From Amycolatopsis solani (GTDB lineage: Bacteria; Actinomycetota; Actinomycetes; Mycobacteriales; Pseudonocardiaceae): a stretch of 64,000 bases of DNA. The notes below the pieces were generated by a model. That model did no database searches. It was not told the origin of the DNA and saw only the letters and a program-made list of their open reading frames with translations. The stretch lies in NCBI RefSeq assembly GCF_033441515.1, contig NZ_JAWQJT010000003.1, positions 2,232,001 through 2,296,000 of the forward strand. The letters run 5' to 3'. Numbering within the stretch: the first letter of the stretch is position 1; each line of letters opens with the position of its first letter. Shown in pieces: positions 26,210 through 34,133 of the stretch. Made by a program: the position numbers and the translations under genes.

Positions 26210-26404
26210 ATGACGAACGAAATCCGCACCACCACCGCCGCCGCTCCCGTCCTCCTTTGGCTGGTCCTGCTCGTCAGCGGGGCGGCGAACGCCGCCGGCC
26301 CGCTGATCGGGCTGGACTTCACCGTCCGGATGGTGGCCGGCGGCGTCGCGATCGTGGCGATCGCGGGGTTGATCACCCACTACGTCCGGCGGCGGAAGGC
26401 GTAG
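26210..26404 (+). CDS. Small two-span membrane protein
   Basis: 64 residues with two hydrophobic helices (about 12-32 and 39-58) and a basic C-terminus HYVRRRKA. The ATG at 26210 follows TAGCGT by seven bases, so it is probably leaderless. It lies directly after the two-component operon and behind the second copy of the repeat box, which makes it a candidate target or accessory of that system. Its last 25 bases overlap the convergent drug-pump gene. Family not recognised. Confidence 0.6.
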   Translation: MTNEIRTTTAAAPVLLWLVLLVSGAANAAGPLIGLDFTVRMVAGGVAIVAIAGLITHYVRRRKA

Positions 26405-27444
26405 CTCGTGAGGGCCGCCGCGACCAGGGCGGCGGCGGGCCAGAACGGGTTCGCCACCGCCCCGGCGAGCAGGGGACCCGCGGTGGCGCCGGCGTTGAGC
26501 GCCGCGGTCGCGTAGGCGCCCTTCATCGTCGGGGCGCCCTCGGCCAGCCGCAGGATCCGGGCGATCACCGTGCCCCCGACCGCGAACGCCAGCGCGCCTT
26601 GGGTGAACGCCAGTGCCACGAGCACGGCCGGGACGTGCGCGGCCAGCGCCAAGGCGACCCAGCCGGCGAGCAGCAGCGGACCGCCGGCGGCGAGGACCCG
26701 GCCGGGCCACCGGTCGGCCAGCCGCCCGGCCGAGGTGATCCCGGCGAAACACCCCGCACCGAACGCGGCGAGCACCACCGGCACCGGCGCGACGCCTTCG
26801 GCCACCGGCGCGAGGTAGGTGAAGACGCCGAAGGTGGCCGCGTTGACGAGCGCGCCGACCAGGAGCACCCCGGACAGCGGCCGCAGCACGGCCAGTTCGG
26901 CCCGCAGGCCGGCCGGCTCGGCGTCCGCCGCGGTGTCGGGAATCCACCAGAGCGCGGCGAAGGCGGGCAGGCACAGCAAGGCGACGACCCAGAACGCCGG
27001 CCGCCACCCGAGCAACGCCCCACCGGGGATGCCGACGGCGCACGCCACCGTCGTGCCGCTCAGCAAGACGGCGAGCGCCCGGCCGGGCCGGGCCACGGCG
27101 GTGGCGACGGTCAGTGCGACGGCGAGGAACCCCGCGTTGGCGACCGCGGCCACGAGCCGCGTCGCGACGAGGACGCCGAACGACGTCGTGAGCGCACCGG
27201 CGACGTGCACCGCGACGAAGACGGCGAGGAAGCACAAGAGCGCGGTGCGCCGCCGCCACGACCGCGAAAGCGCGGCCATCACCGGCGCCCCGGCGACCAT
27301 GCCGGCGGCGAAGGCGGACGTCAGGTACCCGGCTTGCGCGAGCGAGACGTCCAGGTCGGCGGCGATGCCGGGCACGAGCCCGGCGAGCATGAATTCGGAC
27401 GTACCCATGGCGAAAACCGCCACGGTGAGGAGGTACAGGGGCAC
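26380..27444 (-). CDS. MFS efflux pump of the Cmx/CmrA chloramphenicol family
   Basis: 354 residues from the GTG at 27444, which has GGAGC six bases upstream; an in-frame GTG six codons earlier is less likely. The start VPLYLLTVAVFAMGTSEFMLAG and the blocks VARPGRALAVLLSGTT and EGAPTMKGAYATAALN closely follow actinobacterial Cmx/CmlR pumps from memory. Twelve membrane helices; proton-driven export of chloramphenicol-like drugs is the family role. Whether it gives resistance here is untested. It runs convergently into the small membrane gene with a 25-base overlap. Confidence 0.85.
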   Translation of the reverse strand: MPLYLLTVAVFAMGTSEFMLAGLVPGIAADLDVSLAQAGYLTSAFAAGMVAGAPVMAALSRSWRRRTALLCFLAVFVAVHVAGALTTSFGVLVATRLVAAVANAGFLAVALTVATAVARPGRALAVLLSGTTVACAVGIPGGALLGWRPAFWVVALLCLPAFAALWWIPDTAADAEPAGLRAELAVLRPLSGVLLVGALVNAATFGVFTYLAPVAEGVAPVPVVLAAFGAGCFAGITSAGRLADRWPGRVLAAGGPLLLAGWVALALAAHVPAVLVALAFTQGALAFAVGGTVIARILRLAEGAPTMKGAYATAALNAGATAGPLLAGAVANPFWPAAALVAAALTSYAFRRRT

Positions 27445-27657
27445 GGAAGCTCCAGGGAACACGAGATCGACAGGACGATTTCGTGGTCACCCGGTGACCC
27501 GGGAACGGGAAGTTATCGGACCACCGGGAAGACCGGCGGCCCGACCCTGGACGCTTCGGGGCTCGACACGGGTTCGACCCTACCGCGAAACGGCTAGCGA
27601 AACGGCGTGCAAGTCCGATGTCCCCCATAGCAGTCGCGAATCCAGGGGGGTGTCACG

Positions 27658-28638
27658 ATGCCGTACTTGCGCATTCATTTCACCGAAGTCGACCTGGGCC
27701 GCACCCGGCTCGCGTCGCGGATCGACCACATGTGGGAGATCGTCAACGCGGTGCAGTTGCTGCAGCACCGGGAGGGTGGCCTGTACTTCGACGGGTGGCG
27801 GCGGTGGGTCCGCCAGGAGGCGCTCGCCGAGCCCCGGCTGCAGCGGCTCCTGTGCACCCTCCAGCACATCGCCCCGCACGCCGAATACTTCCCGGATTTC
27901 CTGACCCCGGCCGGCGGTTTCGACGACCTCGGCGACGCGCTCGACGCCGTGGTGTCCGTGCCGAAGTCCCGGCTGCGGACGGAAATGGCGTTGCTGGGCT
28001 GCGAATCGGCGCCGTCGCGGGCCATCGCGGACGGCGGGGCACCCGCCCTGCACGGGTTGCGTGCCGCGCTGGGCGGGTTCTACCGGGCGGCCGTCCAGCC
28101 GCGGCTCGAGGTGGTCGAGGCCGCCCGGCACGCCGATCTCGCCCACCGGATGCACACGCTCCTGCACGACGGCGTCGAGGCGATGCTGACCGGGATGGCA
28201 CCCGGTGCGGTCTGGGAGCCGCCGGTGCTGAGGCTGCCTTACGTGGTCGACAGCGACCTGCCCCTCGCCGGCCGGGGGCTGCGGCTCGTGCCGTGCTACT
28301 TCTCGTTGCAGGGCCCGGTCGCGCTCGCCGATCCCGGACTGCCGCCCACGGTGGCCTTCCCCCTGGATCCCGCCACCCGGCTGCTCGCCGCGGAACGCCG
28401 TCCGGGCGACCACCTCGGCGCGCTGGTCGGCACCACCCGCGCGGCCATCCTGCGGCTGGTGCTGGACGGCTGCAGCACCCGCGAGCTGATCCGCCGGACC
28501 GGGGTGGCGCCGGCGACGATCACCCACCACACGACGATCCTGCGCGACGCGGGCATGATCGCCACCCAGCGCGACGGCGCCGTCGCGTCGCACCACATCA
28601 CCCCGCTGGGCTTGCGAGTGCTGCACCGGACCGGGTGA
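27658..28638 (+). CDS. ArsR-like winged-helix transcriptional regulator with large N-terminal domain
   Basis: 326 residues. The first 240 form an unrecognised helical domain that begins MPYLRIHFTEVDLGRTRLA, as in many actinobacterial regulators of this kind. The last 80 residues are a winged helix: AAILRLVLDGCSTRELIRR, then GVAPATITHHTTILRDAGMI and the wing TQRDGAVASHHITPLG. It should bind DNA as a dimer and may sense a small molecule in the N-terminal part. It is alone, divergent from the Cmx-like pump with about 210 bases between, so that pump is a reasonable target. Confidence 0.8.
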   Translation: MPYLRIHFTEVDLGRTRLASRIDHMWEIVNAVQLLQHREGGLYFDGWRRWVRQEALAEPRLQRLLCTLQHIAPHAEYFPDFLTPAGGFDDLGDALDAVVSVPKSRLRTEMALLGCESAPSRAIADGGAPALHGLRAALGGFYRAAVQPRLEVVEAARHADLAHRMHTLLHDGVEAMLTGMAPGAVWEPPVLRLPYVVDSDLPLAGRGLRLVPCYFSLQGPVALADPGLPPTVAFPLDPATRLLAAERRPGDHLGALVGTTRAAILRLVLDGCSTRELIRRTGVAPATITHHTTILRDAGMIATQRDGAVASHHITPLGLRVLHRTG

Positions 28639-28752
28639 CCCCCCGGCTTTCGACGAGGATCGAACGCCCCGTTCCGGACCCCGCCGCGCGGGGAAACTGC
28701 GGGCGTCCCAACCGAAGACCCTGTCGGACAGGGGGGAGAAGAGGACGTGAGA

Positions 28753-29190
28753 ATGCGGATCACACGGGGAATCGCCAGGGGTGCCGTCTACGGGGCCATG
28801 ATCGTTTCCGCGCTGATCGCGGCGCCGGCGGCACAGGCGGCACCCAGCGCCACGCCGTCCGCCGCGGCGAGCGTGCCCGACCAGCGGCTGCACCCGCCGG
28901 CGGTCCACCCGTTGGTGGCGTGCGGTTACTACTCGGGCAAGGTGGAGACCGTCCGGGGCAACACGGGCAACCGCGTCCGTGAGGTGCAGTGCCTGCTGCT
29001 GTACTGGGGCTACAGCGTGGGTTCGTCGGGCGTCGACGGTGATTTCGGCCCGGCCACGGAGGCGGCGGTGAAGGCGTTCCAGGCCGACACCTACGGCGTC
29101 TGCGGCCCGCCCGGCCTGGTCAGCGACGGCCGGGTCGGCAAGCACACCTGGAGCGCGCTGCGCGCCCCGGACAGCTGCCCGACCGAGTAA
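28753..29190 (+). CDS. Secreted peptidoglycan-binding domain protein
   Basis: 145 residues from ATG 28753 (AGAGG eight bases upstream); GTG 28747, two codons earlier, is equally possible. A signal peptide runs to AAPAAQAAP, then a Pro/Ala linker, then one PG_binding_1 domain from about residue 60: GNTGNRVREVQCLLLYWGY...VDGDFGPATEAAVKAFQ. Four cysteines may make disulfides. It should attach to the cell wall or mark a spore/hyphal wall; no catalytic domain is present. Monocistronic. Confidence 0.8.
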   Translation: MRITRGIARGAVYGAMIVSALIAAPAAQAAPSATPSAAASVPDQRLHPPAVHPLVACGYYSGKVETVRGNTGNRVREVQCLLLYWGYSVGSSGVDGDFGPATEAAVKAFQADTYGVCGPPGLVSDGRVGKHTWSALRAPDSCPTE

Positions 29191-29239
29191 CGGGATCGGG
29201 CCGGCCCCACCGCGTGCGCGGGGCCGGCCCGAGCGGCGG

Positions 29240-29629
29240 TCAGACCCGCGGCTCGTCCTCGATCACCCCGACCTGGCCCGGATCCGCCGGCGCCGGCATG
29301 TGCCGGATGCTGTCGCTGCCCTTGTGGTCGTGGGCGCGGTCGTGCCGGGAATCCAGTACCCGCAGCAACTTGTGCGCCGCTCCGGCGTAGGCGTCGTCCA
29401 CAGTGGTCGCGTGGTGGGTGACCGCGACCGGTTGTTTCCCACCGGGCCGCGCTTCGATCACGCACTTCTTGTCGTCCGGCTTGCCACCGCCGTCTTCGCT
29501 GAGGTGCACCTCCACCCGGGTCAACCACCCGCCGAACCGGGAGAGGCTGCTCTCCAGGTCGGTGGACACGAAGGTGGCCAGCCGCTCGCCGCCGTGGACG
29601 TTGTGGTCGGTGTTGACCTGGATCTGCAC
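29240..29629 (-). CDS. HPF/RaiA-like ribosome-associated protein
   Basis: 129 residues. VQIQVNTDHNVHGGERLATFVSTDLESSLSRFG and LTRVEVHLSEDGGGKPDDKKCVIEARPGGKQPVAVTHHA give the beta-alpha-beta-beta-beta-alpha pattern of the S30EA/HPF family, ending with AYAGAAHKLLRVLDSRHDR. Long-form C-terminal domain is absent. It may bind idle ribosomes under stress. The GTG at 29629 is favoured because GGAGG lies six bases upstream, whereas a GTG at 29635 is directly adjacent to it. Stands alone between two unrelated genes. Confidence 0.75.
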   Translation of the reverse strand: MQIQVNTDHNVHGGERLATFVSTDLESSLSRFGGWLTRVEVHLSEDGGGKPDDKKCVIEARPGGKQPVAVTHHATTVDDAYAGAAHKLLRVLDSRHDRAHDHKGSDSIRHMPAPADPGQVGVIEDEPRV

Positions 29630-29713
29630 GAGCACCCTCCGAAGCTGGACAACGCTGAAACCGCTCAGTACCACGAGAACGGCGGAGTCAAACGGTCCGC
29701 GGTTCCCCCGGCG

Positions 29714-31144
29714 TCACTCCGGTGGCCGGAAGCCGCCGAGCTCCGGCTCGAGCAGTTCGGCCAGCCGCAGCGGGGTGCGGTCCTCGAACATCGGGCCGAG
29801 GAGCTGCACCCCCACCGGCAGGCCCTCGGGGGACCGGCCGGCCGGGATCGCGGTGGCGGGCAGGCCGGGCATGGTGGCCAGGCCGGCCCAGACGAGCTGG
29901 TCGAAGTACGGGTACGCGACGCCGTCGACGTCGATCCGCCGTTCCATCGGGTTGGGGTGGTGGTCGTGCGGGAACGCCGGCGTCGGCGTGATCGGGCACA
30001 CCACGGCGTCGAACTCGGCGAAGAACCGCCGCCAGCTTTGGCGGTGGAGTTCCCGGCCGTTGTTCGCCTCGAGCCACTCGTGGTGGCTGAAGGCCATCGC
30101 GCGCAACCGCACGGCGTCCAGGCCGGTGGCCCGGGATTGCAGCTCCGCCAGCGATTCGATCGGGAACCGCGCGATCGCACCGGAAATCAGCAACTGCATG
30201 TAGAGCGTCGCGGCTTCGGCCAGATCGGGCAGCAGCGGGCTGTGCCGTTCGACGCGCGCGCCGGCCTCGGCCAGTGCGCCGGCCACCCGGTTCACGCCCG
30301 CCCGCACCGCCGCTCCGGTCGGGATGAGCGGATGGTCTTCGATGACCAGGACCCGGAAGTCGCCGAGCCGCTCGTGGCGCGCGGGCGGCAGCGTCACGTC
30401 GTACGCCTTGCCGTGCGTCAGCGGGTCCGGCCCGGCCATGACGTCGAGCAGCAGCGTGAGGTCGCGGGCGGTGCGGGCCATCGGACCGGCGACGGCGAGG
30501 TCGAGCTCGACCGGCAACGCCGGCGCGAGCGGCGGGACCATGCCGCGGGTCGCCACCAGCCCGAGGGTCGGCTTGTGCGCGTGGATGCCGCAGAAGTGCG
30601 CGGGGGTGCGCAGCGAACCGGCGAGGTCGGACCCGATGGACAGCGCGCCGAACCCGGACGCCAGCGCCGCCGCCGAGCCGCCGGAGGACCCGCCCGACGT
30701 GCGCTCGGGGTCCCACGGGTTGGTGGTGGTGCCGTAGATGTCGTTGAAGCTCTGGATGTCCTGCAGTCCCAAGGGGACATTGGTCTTGCCGAGCACGACC
30801 GCGCCCGCGGCCTTGAGCCGCGACACCTGCACGGCGTCCTCGGCGGGGACGAAGTCGCGGTGCTGCGGCATGCCCCAGGTGGTGGGCAGGCCGGCCATGT
30901 CGTAGGACTCCTTGACGGTGACCGGAATCCCGAGCAGCGGCCGGTCTTCACCGCGGGCAAGCGCTTGGTCGGCGTCCCGCGCGGCGGCCCGCGCACGGTC
31001 GAAGTCCGGCACGCAGATCGCGTTGACCCCCTTGTCATCCCGCTCGATGGCGGCGATCGCGTCGTCGGTCAGCTGCGTCGAAGTCACTTCACCGGCACGC
31101 AAAGCGGCCGCGAGTTCTCCGGCCGATCGAAAGTTCCACTCCAT
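29714..31144 (-). CDS. Amidase (amidase-signature family)
   Basis: 476 residues. The catalytic triad is visible: Lys in GIPVTVKESYD, the cis-Ser in TSGGSSGGSAAALA and the nucleophile Ser in GSDLAGSLRTPA. It hydrolyses a carboxamide, substrate unknown. The ATG at 31144 has no ribosome site, but TAGTGT ends eight bases upstream, suggesting a leaderless message. The neighbours are unrelated, so no pathway can be proposed. The length and the C-terminal GLPVGVQLLGPMFEDRTPLRLAELLE segment are family-normal. Confidence 0.9.
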   Translation of the reverse strand: MEWNFRSAGELAAALRAGEVTSTQLTDDAIAAIERDDKGVNAICVPDFDRARAAARDADQALARGEDRPLLGIPVTVKESYDMAGLPTTWGMPQHRDFVPAEDAVQVSRLKAAGAVVLGKTNVPLGLQDIQSFNDIYGTTTNPWDPERTSGGSSGGSAAALASGFGALSIGSDLAGSLRTPAHFCGIHAHKPTLGLVATRGMVPPLAPALPVELDLAVAGPMARTARDLTLLLDVMAGPDPLTHGKAYDVTLPPARHERLGDFRVLVIEDHPLIPTGAAVRAGVNRVAGALAEAGARVERHSPLLPDLAEAATLYMQLLISGAIARFPIESLAELQSRATGLDAVRLRAMAFSHHEWLEANNGRELHRQSWRRFFAEFDAVVCPITPTPAFPHDHHPNPMERRIDVDGVAYPYFDQLVWAGLATMPGLPATAIPAGRSPEGLPVGVQLLGPMFEDRTPLRLAELLEPELGGFRPPE

Positions 31145-31167
31145 GAATTCGACACTATGGGGCCTCC

Positions 31168-31589
31168 GTGGGAGCCACAAAATGCGAATTCACGCAACGT
31201 GTGCAGCCGGGACACGAACAGGGGCCAACCCCGGAGCGTTCTGCCGCATCCTGCTGCACCGGGACCGAACCGGACGGCGACGTCGAGCCGCACCTGCTGC
31301 CGTACCGGCTCACCCTGCGCCCCGGCACCGAGGAGGTCACCACCTGGGAAGCGGACTACGATCCCGTGGAACGCCGGGTCGGCGAGTCCGCGTTCAAGGT
31401 CGGTGGCGTCCCCAGTACCTGTGCCAGGTCCCGCTCGACGCGGAGTTCGAGAAGCACGCGAACCAGCCCGAGCAGCCCGGCACGTTCAGCGCCAAGTACT
31501 ACGGGCTGTTCCTCGGCAACGAGGTCTACCTCCTCGCCTGCCCGGCCCACTGCCACCCGGCGGCCGCGTGGCCGGTGACGCAGAACTGA
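31168..31589 (+). pseudogene. Frameshifted small gene (or homopolymer sequencing error)
   Basis: Codon-like reading runs in one frame from about 31220 to 31413 (HLLPYRLTLRPGTEEVTT, ESAFKVGGVP) and continues in the next frame to the stop at 31589 (QYLCQVPLDAEFEKHANQ, YYGLFLGNEVYLLACPA). The switch falls at a run of four C bases (31410-31413); one more C would join FKVGG-VP to QYLCQ in a single frame. The restored protein would have about 110-140 residues. The true start is unclear: GTG 31168 is the most upstream candidate but its first 20 codons look non-coding. Family unknown, with a weak likeness to DUF1963-type proteins. Either a recent pseudogene or a base-calling error. Confidence 0.55.
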
Positions 31590-31660
31590 TAACCGGTTGA
31601 TCGAACCGGCGAAGGCGTGCCACGCTCCCCGGACCCCGTCGCCGTCCGCAAGAGCTGTCG

Positions 31661-32530
31661 TTGACCGTCCGATCAGCACCGGCGATCGACGCCGCGTTGG
31701 CGAGGCGGCTCGTCGACTCGCAGTTCCCGCGGTGGGCCGGCCTGCCGCTGCGGCACCTCTCCCCCGCGGGCTCGGACCACGTGATCTACCGGCTGGGCGA
31801 CGAACTGTCCGTCCGGCTGCCGCGTCACTCCGGGGCGATCGGGCAGGCGGAGAAGGAAGCCGAATGGCTGCCCCGCCTGGCCGCGCACCTGCCCCTCGCC
31901 GTGCCGGTTCCGGTGGCGGTGGGCGCGCCCGGTTTCGGCTATCCGTGGCCGTGGGCGGTTTCGCGCTGGCTGGACGGGGAAACGGCGACCGTCGAAGCCC
32001 TTTCCGGCTCGCACGAAGCCGCCCGCGCGCTGGCCGGGTTCCTGACCGCGCTTCACCGGTTCGGTGCCGAACCCGCCGGTGACCTCGTCGGCCCGCCGCT
32101 CGCGGCCCGGGACGGCGCGACGCGGTCCGCCATCGCGAAAGCCGGTGACGCGTTCGGCGCCGTGGCGATGACCGAGCTCTGGGACACCGCCCTCGCCGCG
32201 CCGGACTGGGGGCGGCCGCCCGTGTGGCGCCACGGCGATTTCCACACCGGCAACCTGCTGACGACCGGCGGCCGGCTCAGCGCGGTCATCGACTTCGGCG
32301 AGCTCGGGGCGGGCGATCCGGCCCTCGACCTGATCATCGCCTACACGCTCCTGTCGGCCGAGACGCGAGCCACCTTCCGCGCCGCGCTCGAGGTGGACGA
32401 CGCCACGTGGACGCGCGGGCGCGGCTGGGCCCTGGCCACCGGCTTGACCGCGTACACCACCTACGCCGCGGTCGATCCCCGCGTCGCCGCGCAGACCACC
32501 CGCCAGATCACCCAGGCGCTCGCCGGCTGA
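31661..32530 (+). CDS. Aminoglycoside phosphotransferase (APH)-family kinase
   Basis: 289 residues with a protein-kinase-like fold. The catalytic loop is WRHGDFHTGNLL with the Asp base and Asn, and the metal site is VIDFGELGAGDPALDL. FGYPWPWAVSRWLDGE matches the hinge of the Streptomyces 'APH family' proteins. It may phosphorylate an antibiotic or a small metabolite; only some members confer resistance. The start is tentatively the TTG at 31661; no better ATG or GTG is in frame before the first conserved residues. It follows the frameshifted gene and converges on the AraC-type regulator. Confidence 0.85.
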   Translation: MTVRSAPAIDAALARRLVDSQFPRWAGLPLRHLSPAGSDHVIYRLGDELSVRLPRHSGAIGQAEKEAEWLPRLAAHLPLAVPVPVAVGAPGFGYPWPWAVSRWLDGETATVEALSGSHEAARALAGFLTALHRFGAEPAGDLVGPPLAARDGATRSAIAKAGDAFGAVAMTELWDTALAAPDWGRPPVWRHGDFHTGNLLTTGGRLSAVIDFGELGAGDPALDLIIAYTLLSAETRATFRAALEVDDATWTRGRGWALATGLTAYTTYAAVDPRVAAQTTRQITQALAG

Positions 32531-32536
32531 ACTCTT

Positions 32537-33484
32537 TCAGTTCCCGGCCGCCCGGAAGCTCGCCCGGTAGGCCTGCGGGCTCCGCCCCACCACCCGCTTG
32601 AACCGCTCCCGGAACGCGGTCGGCGACCCGAACCCCACCGCACCCGCGATCCGGTCCACCGGCTCCGCCGTCGCCTCCAGCAGGTGCTGCGCGCGCCGCA
32701 CCCGCGCCCGCAGCAGCCACTGCAGCGGCGTCGTCCCCGTCTGCTCGCGGAACCGGCGGTTCAACGTCCGCGTGCTCATCCCCGCGTGCCCCGCGATCCC
32801 CGGCAGCGTCAGCTCCGAAGCGCAGTTCTCCTCCAGCCACGCCAGCACCGGCTCCAGCTCGGACCCGCGCGGGGCCGGCGGGGTGTCGTGCACGATGAAC
32901 TGCGCCTGGCCGCCCTCGCGTTCCAGGGGCATCACCGACATCCGGGCCGCGTCGGCCGCCACCGCCGAACCGTGGTCACGGCGGACCAGGTGGAGGCAGA
33001 GGTCCAGGCCCGCCGCCGCGCCCGCCGAGCTCAGGAACTGGCCGTTGTCCACGTACAGCACGTCCGGGTCCACTTCGACCGCCGGGTGCCGGCGGGCCAG
33101 TTCGGGGGCCGCCGCCCAGTGGGTCGTCGCACGCAGGCCGTCGAGCAGGCCCGTCTCCGCCAGGATGAACGCGCCCGAGCAGATCGACGCGATCCGCGCG
33201 CCCCGCCCGGCCGCCGCGCGCAGCGCCGTCACCACCGGCTCGGGCACCGGCGGGTTCGCCGAGCGGCCCGGGACGACGATCGTGTCCGCGGTGGCCAGCC
33301 CGGTCAGGTCCCACGGGGGCCGCAGCGTGAACGCCCCCGCGTCGATCTCGGGCGCCGGGCCGCAGATGCGGACCTCGTACGCCGGCGCGCCGTCCGGCAG
33401 CCGGGTTCGCGAGAAGGTCTCGATGGGCGTCGCCAGGTCGAACGGGACGACCTGGTCCAGCGCGAGAACGGCCACGGTGTGCAT
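32537..33484 (-). CDS. GlxA/FtrA-type AraC-family transcriptional activator
   Basis: 315 residues. Residues 1-185 are a DJ-1/PfpI glutamine-amidotransferase-like domain with the nucleophile-elbow-type ASICSGAFILAETGLLDG; residues 215-312 are two helix-turn-helix motifs of the AraC family (LTLPGIAGHAGMSTRTLNRRFREQTG and PVDRIAGAVGFGSPTAFRERFKRVVGRSP). The amidotransferase-like part probably senses a metabolite rather than catalysing. No adjacent gene on its strand suggests an operon; the TetR gene lies 22 bases upstream in the same direction and could be co-transcribed. Confidence 0.9.
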   Translation of the reverse strand: MHTVAVLALDQVVPFDLATPIETFSRTRLPDGAPAYEVRICGPAPEIDAGAFTLRPPWDLTGLATADTIVVPGRSANPPVPEPVVTALRAAAGRGARIASICSGAFILAETGLLDGLRATTHWAAAPELARRHPAVEVDPDVLYVDNGQFLSSAGAAAGLDLCLHLVRRDHGSAVAADAARMSVMPLEREGGQAQFIVHDTPPAPRGSELEPVLAWLEENCASELTLPGIAGHAGMSTRTLNRRFREQTGTTPLQWLLRARVRRAQHLLEATAEPVDRIAGAVGFGSPTAFRERFKRVVGRSPQAYRASFRAAGN

Positions 33485-33505
33485 GGCACCACGATAGATC
33501 GTCCA

Positions 33506-34072
33506 CTAAGGACGGAGACTGGCCAGCATCAGGTTCGCGAAGTGCTCGCCGACCTGCTCCCCCGACAGCTCGCCGTCGGCGTGGTACCACATGCCGAGCC
33601 GGTGGATGGCGCCGAAGTGGTAGTTGATCACCAGGTCGGCCGGGACGTCGGCGCGGAACACCCCCGCCCGCTGCCCTTCGGCGACCAGGTCGCGCACGCG
33701 CTCGTGGTAGGTCCGCCGCTCGGCGCGCACCTGGACCTGCTTGGACTTCTCCAGCAGCGGGAACGACTGGAAGAACACGGTGGCCGCGTCCAGGTCCGCG
33801 ATGCTCGTCACGACGACGTCGACGATGATCGCGTGCAGCCGCTCCGGCAGCGGCAGCTCGGACTTCGCGATCGTCTCCATCCGCCGCGTCTGCATCCGCA
33901 GCATCGCCGCGTAGATCTCGAAGAGCAGGTCGTCCTTGGACTCGAAGTAGTGGTAGAGACCACCCTTGGTGACGCCGGCCGCCTCGACGATCTCGCGGAC
34001 CGTCGTCGCCTCGAAGCCCTTCTCGGCGAACAGCCGGACCGCCGCCCGCACGACCTTCTCCCTGACCGTCAT
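33506..34072 (-). CDS. TetR-family regulator
   Basis: 188 residues. The DNA-binding domain is FAEKGFEATTVREIVEAAGVTKGGLYHYFESKDDLL; the C-terminal ligand domain has the YHERVRDLVAEGQRAGVF and INYHFGAIHRLGMWYH features of TetR proteins that respond to acyl-CoA or related ligands. It lies 61 bases after the binding-protein gene of the branched-chain-type ABC operon on the same strand, so it is probably the last gene of that operon and may repress it. The ligand is not known. Confidence 0.9.
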   Translation of the reverse strand: MTVREKVVRAAVRLFAEKGFEATTVREIVEAAGVTKGGLYHYFESKDDLLFEIYAAMLRMQTRRMETIAKSELPLPERLHAIIVDVVVTSIADLDAATVFFQSFPLLEKSKQVQVRAERRTYHERVRDLVAEGQRAGVFRADVPADLVINYHFGAIHRLGMWYHADGELSGEQVGEHFANLMLASLRP

Positions 34073-34133
34073 GTCGCCACCCTATGTGAGCAGGGGGGCC
34101 GGCCCGCGGCAGCGCCGCGGACCGGCCCGTTCC

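Noticed and set aside
31597..31660. Upstream plus-strand ATG-type start for the APH-family kinase
   Set aside because: Starts there are in another frame; only the TTG at 31661 is in frame ahead of the conserved N-terminus.
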